Shown here: positions 9,910-22,124 of the stretch, one piece after another
Layout: each line of letters begins with the position of its first letter
Position numbering within the stretch: the first letter of the stretch is position 1
Assembly (NCBI GenBank): GCA_048213135.1
Contig: PS015186.1
Span: 128,591-174,904 of the forward strand
Source of the DNA: Reclinomonas americana ATCC 50394
Taxonomy: Eukaryota > Jakobida > Jakobea > Jakobida
Direction: 5' to 3'
DNA: 46,314 nucleotides
Program-made: the position numbers and the translations under genes
Notes under the pieces: generated by a model
Database searches by the model: none
Told to the model about the DNA's origin: nothing
What the model saw: only the letters and a program-made list of their open reading frames with translations

Positions 9910-12900
9910 CAACTACATGCACACTTACCTCAAGTACACACTCGAGAACGAATCCATCGCTGCGCATGTGGTCTCCGATGGCTCCATCGACGGTAGCACA
10001 TGCGAATCTACATGAAAGCCATGAGCAAAAAATGCCGAACTCATCACTCCCGCTGCGTTTCTCCCTTTTGTCACAGTTCCACCTTTCCATCTTTCCACTC
10101 TTCCCACCCTTCCCACCCTTCTCCCCCCTTTTCCCCCTTCTCCCCCCTTCCCCCCTTCCCCCTTCCCCCCTTCTCCCCCCTTCCCCCTCCTCACCAGCAA
10201 CGTGCGCCACCAACTCCGCCGGCGGCACACACACGCGCTCGACAAACGTCTCCACCACCGGTCGCACACCCACGTCCAGCAGCAACACAATGTGTTTCAG
10301 CAGCGACTGCCGTGCGGCCTCGTGAATGAGATGCACCGGTAGTGCTTCGAGAGCAGCCGGTCGTGCCGAATCGCCGCCAGCCTCCTCGCGCTCCGCATTG
10401 CCACGCCATTGCACATACAGACGCAACAGGGCCACCACAGTGTCGACGCGCGACACAAACAGCTGCAGCTTGATTTCCCCGGCCTCGTCCGCCGGAGCGT
10501 CGTCGCCATCGCCGGCCTCATCATCGCCGTCGTCGTGGCTGGCACGCGCGTGCCCACTGCGTCGCAGCAGCGTGTCGGGCAGACTGCCAGTGGCCTCCAG
10601 CGGCTGATCGATGAGCTCGTCCAAGTCCAGATCAAGGTCCATGTCCTCCTGAAAGCACACATGAGGTTCGAGACGACATTGTCGGGGCAAGGACGAAAAC
10701 AACGCCAAACATCTTCGTCATCCATCGCCTGCCGATCGCTTCGCTTGCCGCCTGCCTGCGCGCGCGACTCGTGGTCGCCTTCCTCTGCCTCCTCTGTTCC
10801 ATCCATGAGCGTGCGCAGGCCGAGGATACTGCTCTCGGCCTCCGACAGCATGCGGTCGAATGCGGAGAGGACAAGCGACATGTGAGACTGCTGCTGCTGC
10901 TGCTGCATGTGCGGCAGATCCATATACAGCTGCTGCTCGTCATCATCCATGGCCGCAGGTCGCGACTGCTGCGGCTGCAACAGTGCATTGTACTGGCGAC
11001 GAACTTCACCACTCTACGACAAAGTGAGGACTCGCTGTCACCTATCCAATCATCACAGTCGCACGCAACTTGCTCGTCTGCCTGCAACAACCGCTGGCAC
11101 GCCAACATGGACTCCAACAACGTCTCCGCCTCGTGCCTGCTTTGCGAGACGGTGCGCACAAACTGCTGGTGCAGCATGGACGAAAACGCCGACAGGCACA
11201 AACACGCGCCGCGCAGTCCGTTGATCAGATCCATGCCAAACTGCTCCATTTGCTCGCCAGCCGCCTGCCACTCGATGGTACCGTCGTCGTCAACGACTGC
11301 CGCCGCCCCACCACCACCACCACCTCTGCTCCAGCTTTGTCGCGTGGACTGCCGTGCGGCGAGAGAAACAGTCAGCAGGAAAAGGAATAGGAGTACGTGT
11401 CTGACGAGGAATATCGCACCTGAATCGAGCCAGCTGGCAAATGCCGCAGCAACACACCGAGTGCCGATACATCCACCGAGAGCGCCAACAGCGGGTCGTA
11501 TATGTTGGAGGGAATCGACAGGTCCATTGACCAGCCTGGTGGACTGTAAGAATACAGAGAGCGAGGACATTTCTTTTCTTCTCGGCACACTCACCAGCAT
11601 CAAATCCGGCATTCAGCCGATCCAGAGCCTCTCGAACACGACCCTCGGTCCACTGATAGGCCTCCAGCACCAATCGCACATCGCCAGCCGCCCCGACGCG
11701 ACTCATCATCTCACGCGTGCGTGTGAGAGAGCTCTCGTCCCAGGCCGGGAGTTGAGCGAGTTCTCCGGAGCGCAGCTGCAGCTCGCCAACAACATTGTCG
11801 AGTTCGTGAAGCAGCGGCGTATAGTCGGTTCGGGTGATTGGCGGTATTACCGCCAGCACTCGAGCACTATCACCCCCCAAATGAGCCGATATGAGCACGT
11901 GAGAGGCAGAGACACCACAAGAGAAAACAACGACGCACCGCAGCGGTTCAATGGCCTCCGGCGACGCCACCTGCAACACCGAGGAGAGGAGCTCCGCCCA
12001 GCGCACGTACGGTGACGTCTCCAAGTAATTTGGAATGTACTTGAGCAGCAGGTCACGCAGTGCGTGCAGCTGCTGACAGATGGCCTTGACAATGTCCGAT
12101 CGCTGCGGGAGAAAAAGGAGTAAGAGAGGGAAGGGAGAGGAGAACAGTAAAGGAGAAAGGAGAAGAGCGAGGAGGGAACGGTGCACTCGTCAGCGACACT
12201 CATTAACAGGAGAGACAGGGGAAGAGCAGCAGCACTCACTTGCGTCATCAACATCATCAGCTGGTGTTCGAGATTCATCACCGCCGGATCAGTGTTGGTG
12301 GCCTGCACCAATCCCAGGAGAGTGCCGGGCATTGGTGCAAACAGATTGGTCACGAAGCCCTCGAACGCAGGACCCTGCATGGAGAGCGAGTGAACAAAAG
12401 GAGGAAGCCGCAGTAGCAATCACAATTACTCGCTCACCAGCACTAGCATGAGCTTGCCAAGTCGATCGTCACGCCACACCACACAGTCACGGTGAATGGT
12501 GGCCAGTTGCTGACCGACGGGCTGGAGAGTGCTGAGCTCGGCGGATGCATTGCGCAGCTCCACCAAGTGCGCTTCCACCTGACATCAAAGTGAGCCACTG
12601 CTGCCTGCGACCGACAGCGGCAGGTTGCTCACCATTCTCAACTGTCCCTCCACCATCTCCTGATCTGCGGCCAGCTTGCGCCCACGCTCTGCCATGGCCG
12701 CCAGACGTCGCGACTCCTGCTGGAACGCCTCCACCACAGCCGCCGGCTCGCCTGTTGCGTCCGACAGCTGCGCGAGACAGCGAGCGATCGAGGTGGCCAC
12801 ACGCTGGCACGATGCCGCAGACTCCTTGGCCGCCATGAGGAAGCGAGTCAGGGCGGCGTGGATCTCGGCCATCTCCCGCGGCTTCATGTCGAAGCGACTC

Positions 12901-15900
12901 GAGAGCCACTCGGCCAGTGGATCGTACACAAGCGAAGTGAGCAGCGCCAGCACCGTCTCCTTGTGGCTGTGCCACGCCGGAGAGTAAGAAAAGAGCGGTG
13001 GAGCTGGACGAAAACAACTTGTCCAATACGCAACTCATGCAAGAGATCCAACGTGTGCTCGGCCGCCGTGCGGAACACGCCATCGAGACCGCCGGGACCA
13101 AGAGCATGCTGCATGATGGGAGTCATGCGGAACGGTACCACCTCGGGCACGCGGAGTGACTCGCCGCGCTCGAAGCAAATGTCTGCTTGGAGTGAGCGAA
13201 GCGGAAGAAGACAAGACTGGAAGCATCATCACATACAGCGCAACTAAAGTCCACATGAATCACGTCGCCAGTGGCCGTGTCGATGAGAATGTTGTCCAAG
13301 TGGCGGTCTCCGAGACCGACCAAGTAGCCGACGACCGACAAGACTCCCGTCGAGAAACGGAACGACGTAGACTTGCGCCACCACTCGTCGTAGGAGCGGC
13401 TCGAGCACCACAGTTCGCGCGATAGCAGGTCCCGTTGAATGTCGGCAGACAGCTCACGCATGACGGCCTTGAGCACGTCCAATGGCCACTCCTGCACGCG
13501 AAAGTGAAAAGAGAAGAGTCAATAAAAGAAAACGGGTTCTCAAACGATGCGACCGACGCACTGATCGCGGCGCCGACTTGTGCACACCGACAGCCGCCAG
13601 TGCCGGGTAGAGTTTCGAGAAGAACACCTCGGCGGGCCGGAAATGCGACTGATGCGCAGCAGCGCCAGCACCAGGCGCCAGAGCACCACTCGCACTCGCA
13701 TCCTCGGCGGCACTGGCGGCCGACAACATGAACGTGGGCGGCGCATCGAAGCGCGTGTGCCTCCGACGCCACCACTCCTTCACAATCTGGAAGAGCGGCC
13801 GAGTGGAGGAGAGCCACTCGATGAGACCAGCGTTGCTGCCGAGCGGCACGACGGAAAAGGTGCGCAGCCGCCCGACCACCGACGGTGGTGGCGACAGTGT
13901 CGGCTGCGCCCACTGCAAGCGCACAGACTTGGAGCGCAGGAGCAGCATGGAGGCGTGCTCGACCACTTGGAGAACGCGAAAGTCGAGATGGAGATCTTCG
14001 CGACCCTTGAGCAGGAACAGGTGGGAGCGGCCGTCGGAGCCGACAATGGTGACTTGCTTCGGGCGCGTCTTGGTCGCCAGCACGCGCATCGACTCGCCAA
14101 AGCAGTGCATCCTCACTCCCGCAGCGACGGCCGCCGTCGTCGGCACAAACAGACACAAGTCGGTGGTGGCGGCCAATCGCGGACTGACGGCTGCCAACTC
14201 GAGGGAGCTGTGCTTGCACACCCGCTGTAGTGCCACCAGCAGACTGCCAAAGTGCGACCACGGTTCCACCCACACACGCACGCCATCGCCCGTCGGCTTC
14301 ACCGCAATCGTGTGCGTCAGGCGCCAGCCGTGCTGCAGGTGGTGGAGTGCGTGGCGGAAGCCGCGCATGTATTCGAAGCGGAAGCGGCGACCACGCGGGC
14401 TCTCGTCCTCCAGTGACTCCAGTTCGTTGGCCGACTGCTGCAGGACCTCCAGGAGGGGTCGCAGGTGGCGAGAGTAGCGCTCGCGGAAGGCGGAGGTGGA
14501 GAGGGGGGAGGTGATCCATTCTGCGTGGGAGGGGGAAGGCAAAGGGGGGTTGAGGGGAAGGGAAGAGGGGAAGGCAAAGGGGGAAGGGGAAGAGGGGAAG
14601 GAGAATGAGGGGGAGGCGAGGGGGAAAGAGGAGAAATAGAGGAAGGGTTGTGATGACAGCGGAGAAGGGATGTGGACAGCGGAAATGAGCAGATTGGGGA
14701 TGAAATGTAGCGATAAATGGGAAAGAGGATGCGACAAGTGAGAGACGCTGAATTCGTTCAAGAACTGTGAATTTCTCCGCACCTTCGGCCAACGATGTCA
14801 GCAGGCGCAACACACCGCCCTGCGTATTCACCAGCAACGAGAGCAGGTGCTCCTCTGGCAGCACCGCAATACGAATGAGCTCGCGCATCATTATGGACGC
14901 GTGGTCCCACACGCCACCATGTGCGCGCTGAAGAGCGGCCGCCAGTCGATGCAACAAGTCGACGCGAGTTGCAGACTGTTGAGAGGCAGGCAACGCCGAT
15001 GACAGTGATGCGGCGGGTGCCGTGGGCGACGAACTGCCCGCCGAGATCAAGTCGCTGACACACAGCTGCGTGGTCTCTTGCGGGTGCTCGTCGACGCAGC
15101 GAAGGAGCAGGTGGAGTGCCGACTCGCGCACCACCGCCTCTGGGTGGTTCAGGCTGCTGAACAGCTGTGGCAGCAGGCGGCGCAAGATGTTCGAGGGGCA
15201 GCGGCGCGCCAGCAGGTCGGAGACCGAGGAACACCACAGTGCACTGTCGCTGGTTGCCAATTGCCACAGCAGATGCGGGATGTCGAACAGAAGCGAGTCC
15301 TGTGGTGAGAGGAAGTGAGGGGAAGCGGGAAAGGGGAAAAGGGAGGGGAAGGGGGAAGAAGAGGGGAGAGGGAAGGGGAATAGGAGGGGAAGGGGAAGGG
15401 AAGGGGAAGGAGGAGGTGAAGGGGGAGGGAAGGGGAGGGGAAGGAGGAGGGGAAGGAGGAGGGGAAGGAGGAGGGGAAGGAGGAGGGGAAGGAGGAGGGG
15501 AAGGAGGAGGGGAAGGAGGAGGGGAAGGAGGAGGGGAAGGAGGAGGGGAAGGGGAAGGGGAAGGGGAAGGGGAAGGGGAAGAGGGAGGAGGGGAAGGGGG
15601 AGGGCAAGGGGAAGGGAAAGGAGGAGGGGAAGGGGGAGAGTGAGAGAGTGAGAAGGTGAGCGACAGAGTGAAAGAAGGAGCGAAAGAGTGAGAGAAACAG
15701 TGAACTAGTGAGAGAGTAAACGCGAGTGAAAGAGTGAGTGAGTGAGTGAGAGAGTGAGGGAAGGGTAATGAGAACAGAAGCACACAGAGAGAGATGGAGA
15801 GGGAACAAAGGTGAGAACAGAAAACTCATGGACAACAGCACAAGCACCGCCATGAGAGATGGGTGAAGGCAGAAAGAGGCAAGAACAACGGTAGAACACA

Positions 15901-18187
15901 GGAGAAAAAGTGAGAGTGACTTCACCAACAAGATTCGAGGAACAAAGGGAGAAACAGAGCACATAATGAGAACGGCATCACAGTATGAATGCATGAGAGG
16001 AAGAGGTGATCGCGACAAGAAGGCGTGTCGTCGTGCATGTCACTGCATGTCCACAACAAAGCTGTGAACGGCAGGACAAAGATGCTGCTTTGCAGATCAC
16101 TCTTCCGCCCTCTTTCCCTTGTCTACGCACAGCCACTCACCTCACTCGACATTTGCAGGAGTGACGAGAATGCGTCCACGGCCCCTCGCAACCACGAGTG
16201 CGCATTGATAAAGGCGCGCTCGAAATCGGCCACACAGCGCACCACATGCGTCACCAAGCGAGCATCCACAGGCTGCACGCCAAGCACGCTGCTCTGTCGC
16301 TGGAACACGGAGCGAACAGCGGTCTCCCATCGAGCTGTGCGTTCAGCGCCGTCATCGTCGGCGTCGACGCGCAGACCCCGCAAGAGATTCCACATAAGGT
16401 CGAGCAGATCTTGGTCACTGAGCGACTCGGGCAGCAGCTCGCGCAGGTCGTCCAGCAGTCGTGTCTCCGCGTCCGTGAGACTCGCCACAGAGGTGCCGAA
16501 CGAGAGCGGCGCCTGTGCGAGCGTCGCCTGCTCCAAACAAAAGTGACCGAGAGCACGCAGAGTCTTGGCGCGCTGCGTCGAGAGACCCCGACTGCTGGCC
16601 TCGTTGTTGGCCAAGTGGAACCAGGCGACGGCGGGCGCCTCCGATGGCACGCCATGCACTTGGGCCAGCGCGGCGAGGACATCCTGCCGCGCCGGCTGAT
16701 CACCCGCGGCAAAGCACGCCACCCGATAGAGAGCCTGCGTGTGCAAGCGCACAATGTCGTACGAGGCCTGCGGAGCGTCGGCCGCCAGACGGAGTGCGTG
16801 CAAGCACTGCGCGGCGCCACTTGCATGCTCGTGATGCAGGCACAGCCGCAAGCGGAGGTACGCCAAGGATGCATGCAACAGGCCCGCATCCTCCGACTCT
16901 CGCTGCTGCTCCATGACGCCCGATAGTGCGGACAGGCGATCGAACAGCTCCAGCGTGCCGTGTCGGCGCACAACGCGAAAAGCATGCACCAGATCGGGCG
17001 TGAATTGGGTGCGTGCAAGGCGCCCGCGCATCAGCGCCGATTCGAGAGCACCTGGCACCACGGACGACGTGCGCACAGCGGGCAGCTGCGGCGTGTCCTC
17101 TTGCTGCAAGAGAAGAAACTCGGTGATTGACAGAAGTGCCTGGGCGTGAGGCACGGCCAGTTGCACCGAGGAGAGTGCGCGCTCCCACTGATGCATGTCG
17201 GCGGCAGGACGGAGGCCGGAGGCGCTGGGCGACGATACAGCCAGCAGTCGATCGAGTGCGGAGCGACGGACGCGCTGCTCGGCCACCTCGGCGAGCGACA
17301 CGGTGCCGAGAAGGAGCAGGGAGGTGGGGCCCGCTGCGGCGCCGCCCTCGATGCCGAGGTCCATGGGCTCACCGGCAGCAGCAGCTCCACTGTGCGCGTC
17401 GGTGGAGAGCAGAGAGTCGTCGTATCGAGCGAGCTCTTGCACGGCGGCATGTGCTTGCGACAGGAATACGTCGTCGGCCAGCTGTGGGGGTAGGGTGAAG
17501 AGGGAGAGAAGGCGGCGGACAGGAAAGGAGAAATGAGAGAGAGGAAGGGCAAAGGGATGAAGAAACTAAGGCACACATCTCCCATTCTCACCTCTCGCGC
17601 TGCCAGCTGCGACCACTCGCGGAACGGCATCCAGTCGGCGAGAACAGGGAGACAATGCAGGCAGAGCAGGCGATCGACGAGGCGGCGCAGCGCACTGACG
17701 TTCCACGTGAGCGACGTGGAGGCACGGCGCGCGCTCACAAGAGAGCGGCAGGCTTCGTCGATGCGACCGCGTGTGAGCAGTGAGAGACCGCGGAGGGCGG
17801 GAAGGACCTGGTGTTTGGCGAGTGAGTGGAAGAGAGGAGAGAAAGAATGCATTATAAAATACGTACCACCAGCGACCAATCTTGCAGTTGTTGCGCAGCC
17901 GTGCGGACAGATTCCGAGCCATTGACTCCGGTGGTGAGCGAGTTGCTCTTGGAGCGGCAAAGCGAGCGAGTCATCTGCGAAAGAATGCAAGAGGAGAAGA
18001 ATAGAAGAAAAAGGAGGAGAAGGAGAAGGAGGATGAAAAGAAGAAGAAGAAGAAGAATGAGAAGAATAAGTACAAAAAGAAGAAGAAGGAGGAGGAGGAA
18101 AAGAAGAAGAAGAAGAACAAAAACAAGAACAAGAACGGAACAACAACAACAACAACAAGAAAAACAGCAAGAACAGCAAGAACAACG

Positions 18188-18251
<64 letters not shown>

Positions 18252-18911
18252 CGGCAAGAGAACGAGGAGTACGAGGGGCAACGAAGAACAATAGAAAAGA
18301 AGCAATGAGTGCAACCGGCATCAAGCAATTTTCGTAAGCACACACACCGAAATGAGACCGTCGATGGAGGATGACTCGTGCAGGGTAAACATTGCAAACG
18401 CCGTGTGCAATAGCGACGCGCCCATTTCGGCGAGTGTCTCACCGAGGGAGTCGGGCACGGCGCGCAGAACCTGAAAAAGGAGTAAAGACGTGAGAAGCAA
18501 AGGACTGGGGGAGATGCGGATCAGGAGAGGGAAGGTCAAAAGAGCAAGAACAATGCAAGCGAATGAAAGGCAGAGACACAATAGCGACCGAGAGAGCGAG
18601 AGAGAGAGAGAGACGTGAAACATTCAGCAGTAGACACTAGAGAAGAATTGAAACAGAGAGCAACTACGGTGACAGCGAGTATGCGAGACGACAGAGAGAA
18701 GCAAAAAGTGTGAAATAGAGATGAAGAGAGGTTCAGCTGAAGGCACGTGCACCAACATGGAAGCAGAGAGCACCAACGATGACAGCGAATACTCGAGACG
18801 AAAGAGAGATGCGAAAGCGAAAGCGAAAGCAAGAGAGAGGAAGCAAGGAAAAGGAGAGGGAATTTGAAGTGAGATAGACAATGCATGCAAATCAGAAACG
18901 AAAATACAACA

Positions 18912-18945
<34 letters not shown>

Positions 18946-21900
18946 AAACAACAGAGACAGACTAAATGAACAGTAAAGGCAAGGAACCAAAGCAGAAGAG
19001 AAGAAGCAGCGAGAAAATCGAAAGACTTGCAAGACCTCCGCTCGCATTTTCCTGTTTCACGCACCTGCCCCTTGAGATCCGACAGCCAGGCGACACCATG
19101 TCGAATTGCGGCTGCGTAGTGACCGCTGGAGAGCGCCAGCGTCGTGCATGGCGCACGCAGCAACGCCATCATGTCCTCCCACACGGCACGATTGGTGACG
19201 TAGAACTTGATAATGTCGTCGCCGGCTGGTTTCAAGTACACGGAGCCCTCCGAGGCTGCGAATACAAAGAAGGGGTGTTTGTGAGAGACCGCCAAATGAC
19301 AACAAACAAGGCACGATCACAACATGGAAACCATTGTACATCAGCTTCTCCAAGTGATCGAGAAACTCGAGGAGGAGGAGCACGCGGCGCGTGGAGCCGT
19401 CGCGCACCACGACAAAGTAGTCGCCGCCGGGTTCTGCGGCGGAGCGGTGGTGCCGCACGTTGAGGCTCTTGACGGCCTCTGACAGGCGATTGAAGGATTG
19501 GGTGGCGTTGCCGAAGGCGCTTTTCAGCTTGTTGCGGACAAAGTATTGCGCCATGGCCACGGGGTCCACGTCGGGGCAGGGGAGGTCTGTACAAAGGAAA
19601 GGGGGGAAGGGGGGGAGAGGGGAAAAGGGAGAGGGGAGAGGGCAAGGGAAGAGAGAAATGAGATGAAAGAAGGAGAAGAGGAGACGACACAAATGAGAGA
19701 GCAATGAGCAGAAAGACAGAGAAGCGAGAAGGGCAGCGAATGGTAGATTTCTCGTCGATGAAACAGCGTGGAGGAAGCGATTACGAAATACAGATTGCAA
19801 CAACCGGCAAACTTGTGACAGTGCTTGCATGCGTGACAGAAAGGGAAACGCTGCAGGCATCATGGATTCCACGACAAATTGTGCACGGAATACAACAAAT
19901 AAGAAGAGACAGCAAGGACAAACAAAGAAACTGTGATCCTCTCTCCCCTCCGCCTCCTCCTCTTCCTCCTCCTCCTCCTCTCTTCCTCAACACGCACCAC
20001 CATCACTCAGGGCCGACACAAACTGCGTGAGCATGCTTGCCGCTGGCGAGGTAGACTGCACATGACATCCACTCGTGAGTCTCTTTCCACCTCGAAGGAG
20101 CAAATCGTGAGTAACGCAGCCAACCTTGCGATCTGCGTCAGTAGGGGCCCGACCGGCCAGTTCCTGCAGCTCAACATGTGGAACAAGGGAGGCGATCCGT
20201 GAGGCCATGACTTGCGGAAACTCCCCCGACGGCAGCCTGCATACAGCCATCAACATCAGTAATCCTTCACAACACACTGCACCACATATACACGCAACTT
20301 GCGGAAGGCAGTCTGCACCAACTGTTGCACAAGAGCCGTTGGCAGCGAATCCACCACATCCAACACAGCAGCCAGGTACTGCACGGCATGAGCATGTGCG
20401 CGCTCGTTCTCGAGCCCTGTCCGCAAGTGCGGGTGTTAGACTTATCACGTGCCTCCCTGCTACAAATCTACCGCGCACACCTTTCTCAATCACAGTCACG
20501 CCGACATGTTCTGCTGTCAGCGGCCGCGGCAACACATCCAACAACACAGAAAGTGGCTGATGCAGCACAGCGGCAGTGCACGAGCCGGCAAAGGAGAGGG
20601 CGGCAAGGAAGACACGCGATCGCTGCATGGGTGTCAGCCTGCTCAAGAAGTCAGGAGCAGAAATACGGGGTCCGACGCCTTGACAACACACACCATTCCA
20701 GTGAAACGACCTTGGCAGCCTCCATCATGAGCAGTGACAGCGACTCGGGCAGCAGAGGCTGCTGATCGGAGAACACCACCGAGAAGAGCACAGTGCGCAA
20801 CTGCGAGGCCCACGCGCGACACTCACCCGCCAGATTTCTGCACCGGCTCATTGAGTCGGCGAGACGACGTGCCTGCCTGCGAACAGGGACGCAACATTTT
20901 CGGTGTGGAGGGTGACGCTTGGCCGGGCACATACACGGACTCCTTGACGCCGCCCATGTCGCCCGTGTCGCCGCGATCATCACTCGGCGCACTCACCAGT
21001 CCCACCAGCGCCTCGCCCAGCAACTTGAGCACTTGCACTGCACGCGCCGGTTGTCGCGTGCACATGGACTGACCAAACACACCGACGCCCTTCGAGGCTG
21101 ACTGCTCCTCTCCACCGTCCTCCGCTTCCGCGGCCGCCGCCACCCACGGTAGTGGAACGTGGCCGCACACTTCTGCCAGAAGCGACAGGGCATTGCGCAG
21201 CTGCGGGACAGCATCGGCGTGCGTGGTCGCCGCAAACACCTCCACGAGGAAGAAGCGCACAATCTGCTCGAACGAAGAGAGACGCTGCTTGGGATGGCGG
21301 AAGCGCACCAGGTGCGTCAAGCACTGGCGAATGAGTGACACGGGTGAGAGGAGCGGGAGGCCCGGAGTGCCTGGCGCGCGAGAGGGTGAGAGAGGAGTCG
21401 AGAATGAAGGGAAGGGGGACAGCGCACTTTGCAGCAGCGTCATGTCGCCCTCCGCATCCAGCAGTCGCATGCAGTACGGCAACAAGCGCAGCAGGACGGA
21501 GACGCGAACCGGCTGCAATGCGCTCGCACGCAGCAGGGCCAGCAGGTACTGGAGGAGGAGGAGGGAAAGTGAGAGCGCGCATGGAGAAGGAGAGAGAGAG
21601 AGAGAGAGTGTCACGCACAAATTCGAGAAACTCGAGGCCACGGACGGCCAGCGGGGTCGCCAACTCGGGCGATAATTGGATGGCGATGTGGCGGAGAATG
21701 TCGGCGGCGCAGCGGTGTGCGGCGTCAGGGTAGGCGGCGAGGCAGTCGCGGAGGCAGAGATTCACTGCGTGGGAGGGGAAGGGCGAGGCAAGGGGGAGGA
21801 AGGGGGGAGGAAGGGGGGAGGAAGGGGGAAGGGAGAGAGAGGCAAACGGAGGGAATGTGAGTGAATGATGGACACTGCACGGACATGAGCGAGAGAGCAA

Positions 21901-22093
21901 GGTGAACGAGCGTGAGATAGTGAGCGATGAACATCAAGTGTCTGACAGAGGAAGTGAAGAGCACAGAGAGCAAATGAGTGAACATCACAGAGAGAAAGAA
22001 GGAAAGAGAGCAGAAGGTTAGACTGCACGAATGAGCGACGAAGACAAATCGTCTGGCTGCGAAGGTAAAGAGCGCATGAGCGACAAAGAGAGG

Positions 22094-22124
<31 letters not shown>

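Larger units (their letters stand above)
14783..19580 (-). other. SMG1: SMG1 FAT-type helical region
   Basis: This contains the conserved VLLLLEFLDHLEKLMYN block (about 19350), then FYVTNRAVWEDMM and RHGVAWLSDLKGQ (about 19200-19070). A single 447-codon exon at 17481-16141 follows, then exon 15299-14783 with LLPQLFSSLNHPEAVVRES. TPR-like FAT helices flank the kinase in all PIKKs. The intron between the last two exons (16140-15300) is 841 bp and holds the long purine tract. Confidence 0.8.

Noticed and set aside
12633-14520. Kinase could be mTOR, ATM, ATR, DNA-PKcs or TRRAP instead of SMG1
   Set aside because: The DFN-ICFERG sequence, VPFRM block, very long kinase-FATC spacing and YEGWTPW end fit SMG1 and not the others. 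TRRAP lacks catalytic residues that are present here.
18185-18253. Poly-Gln coding tract from (CAA)n
   Set aside because: Poly-Gln would be on the plus strand, but the DNA is intronic in a minus-strand gene with exons on both sides.
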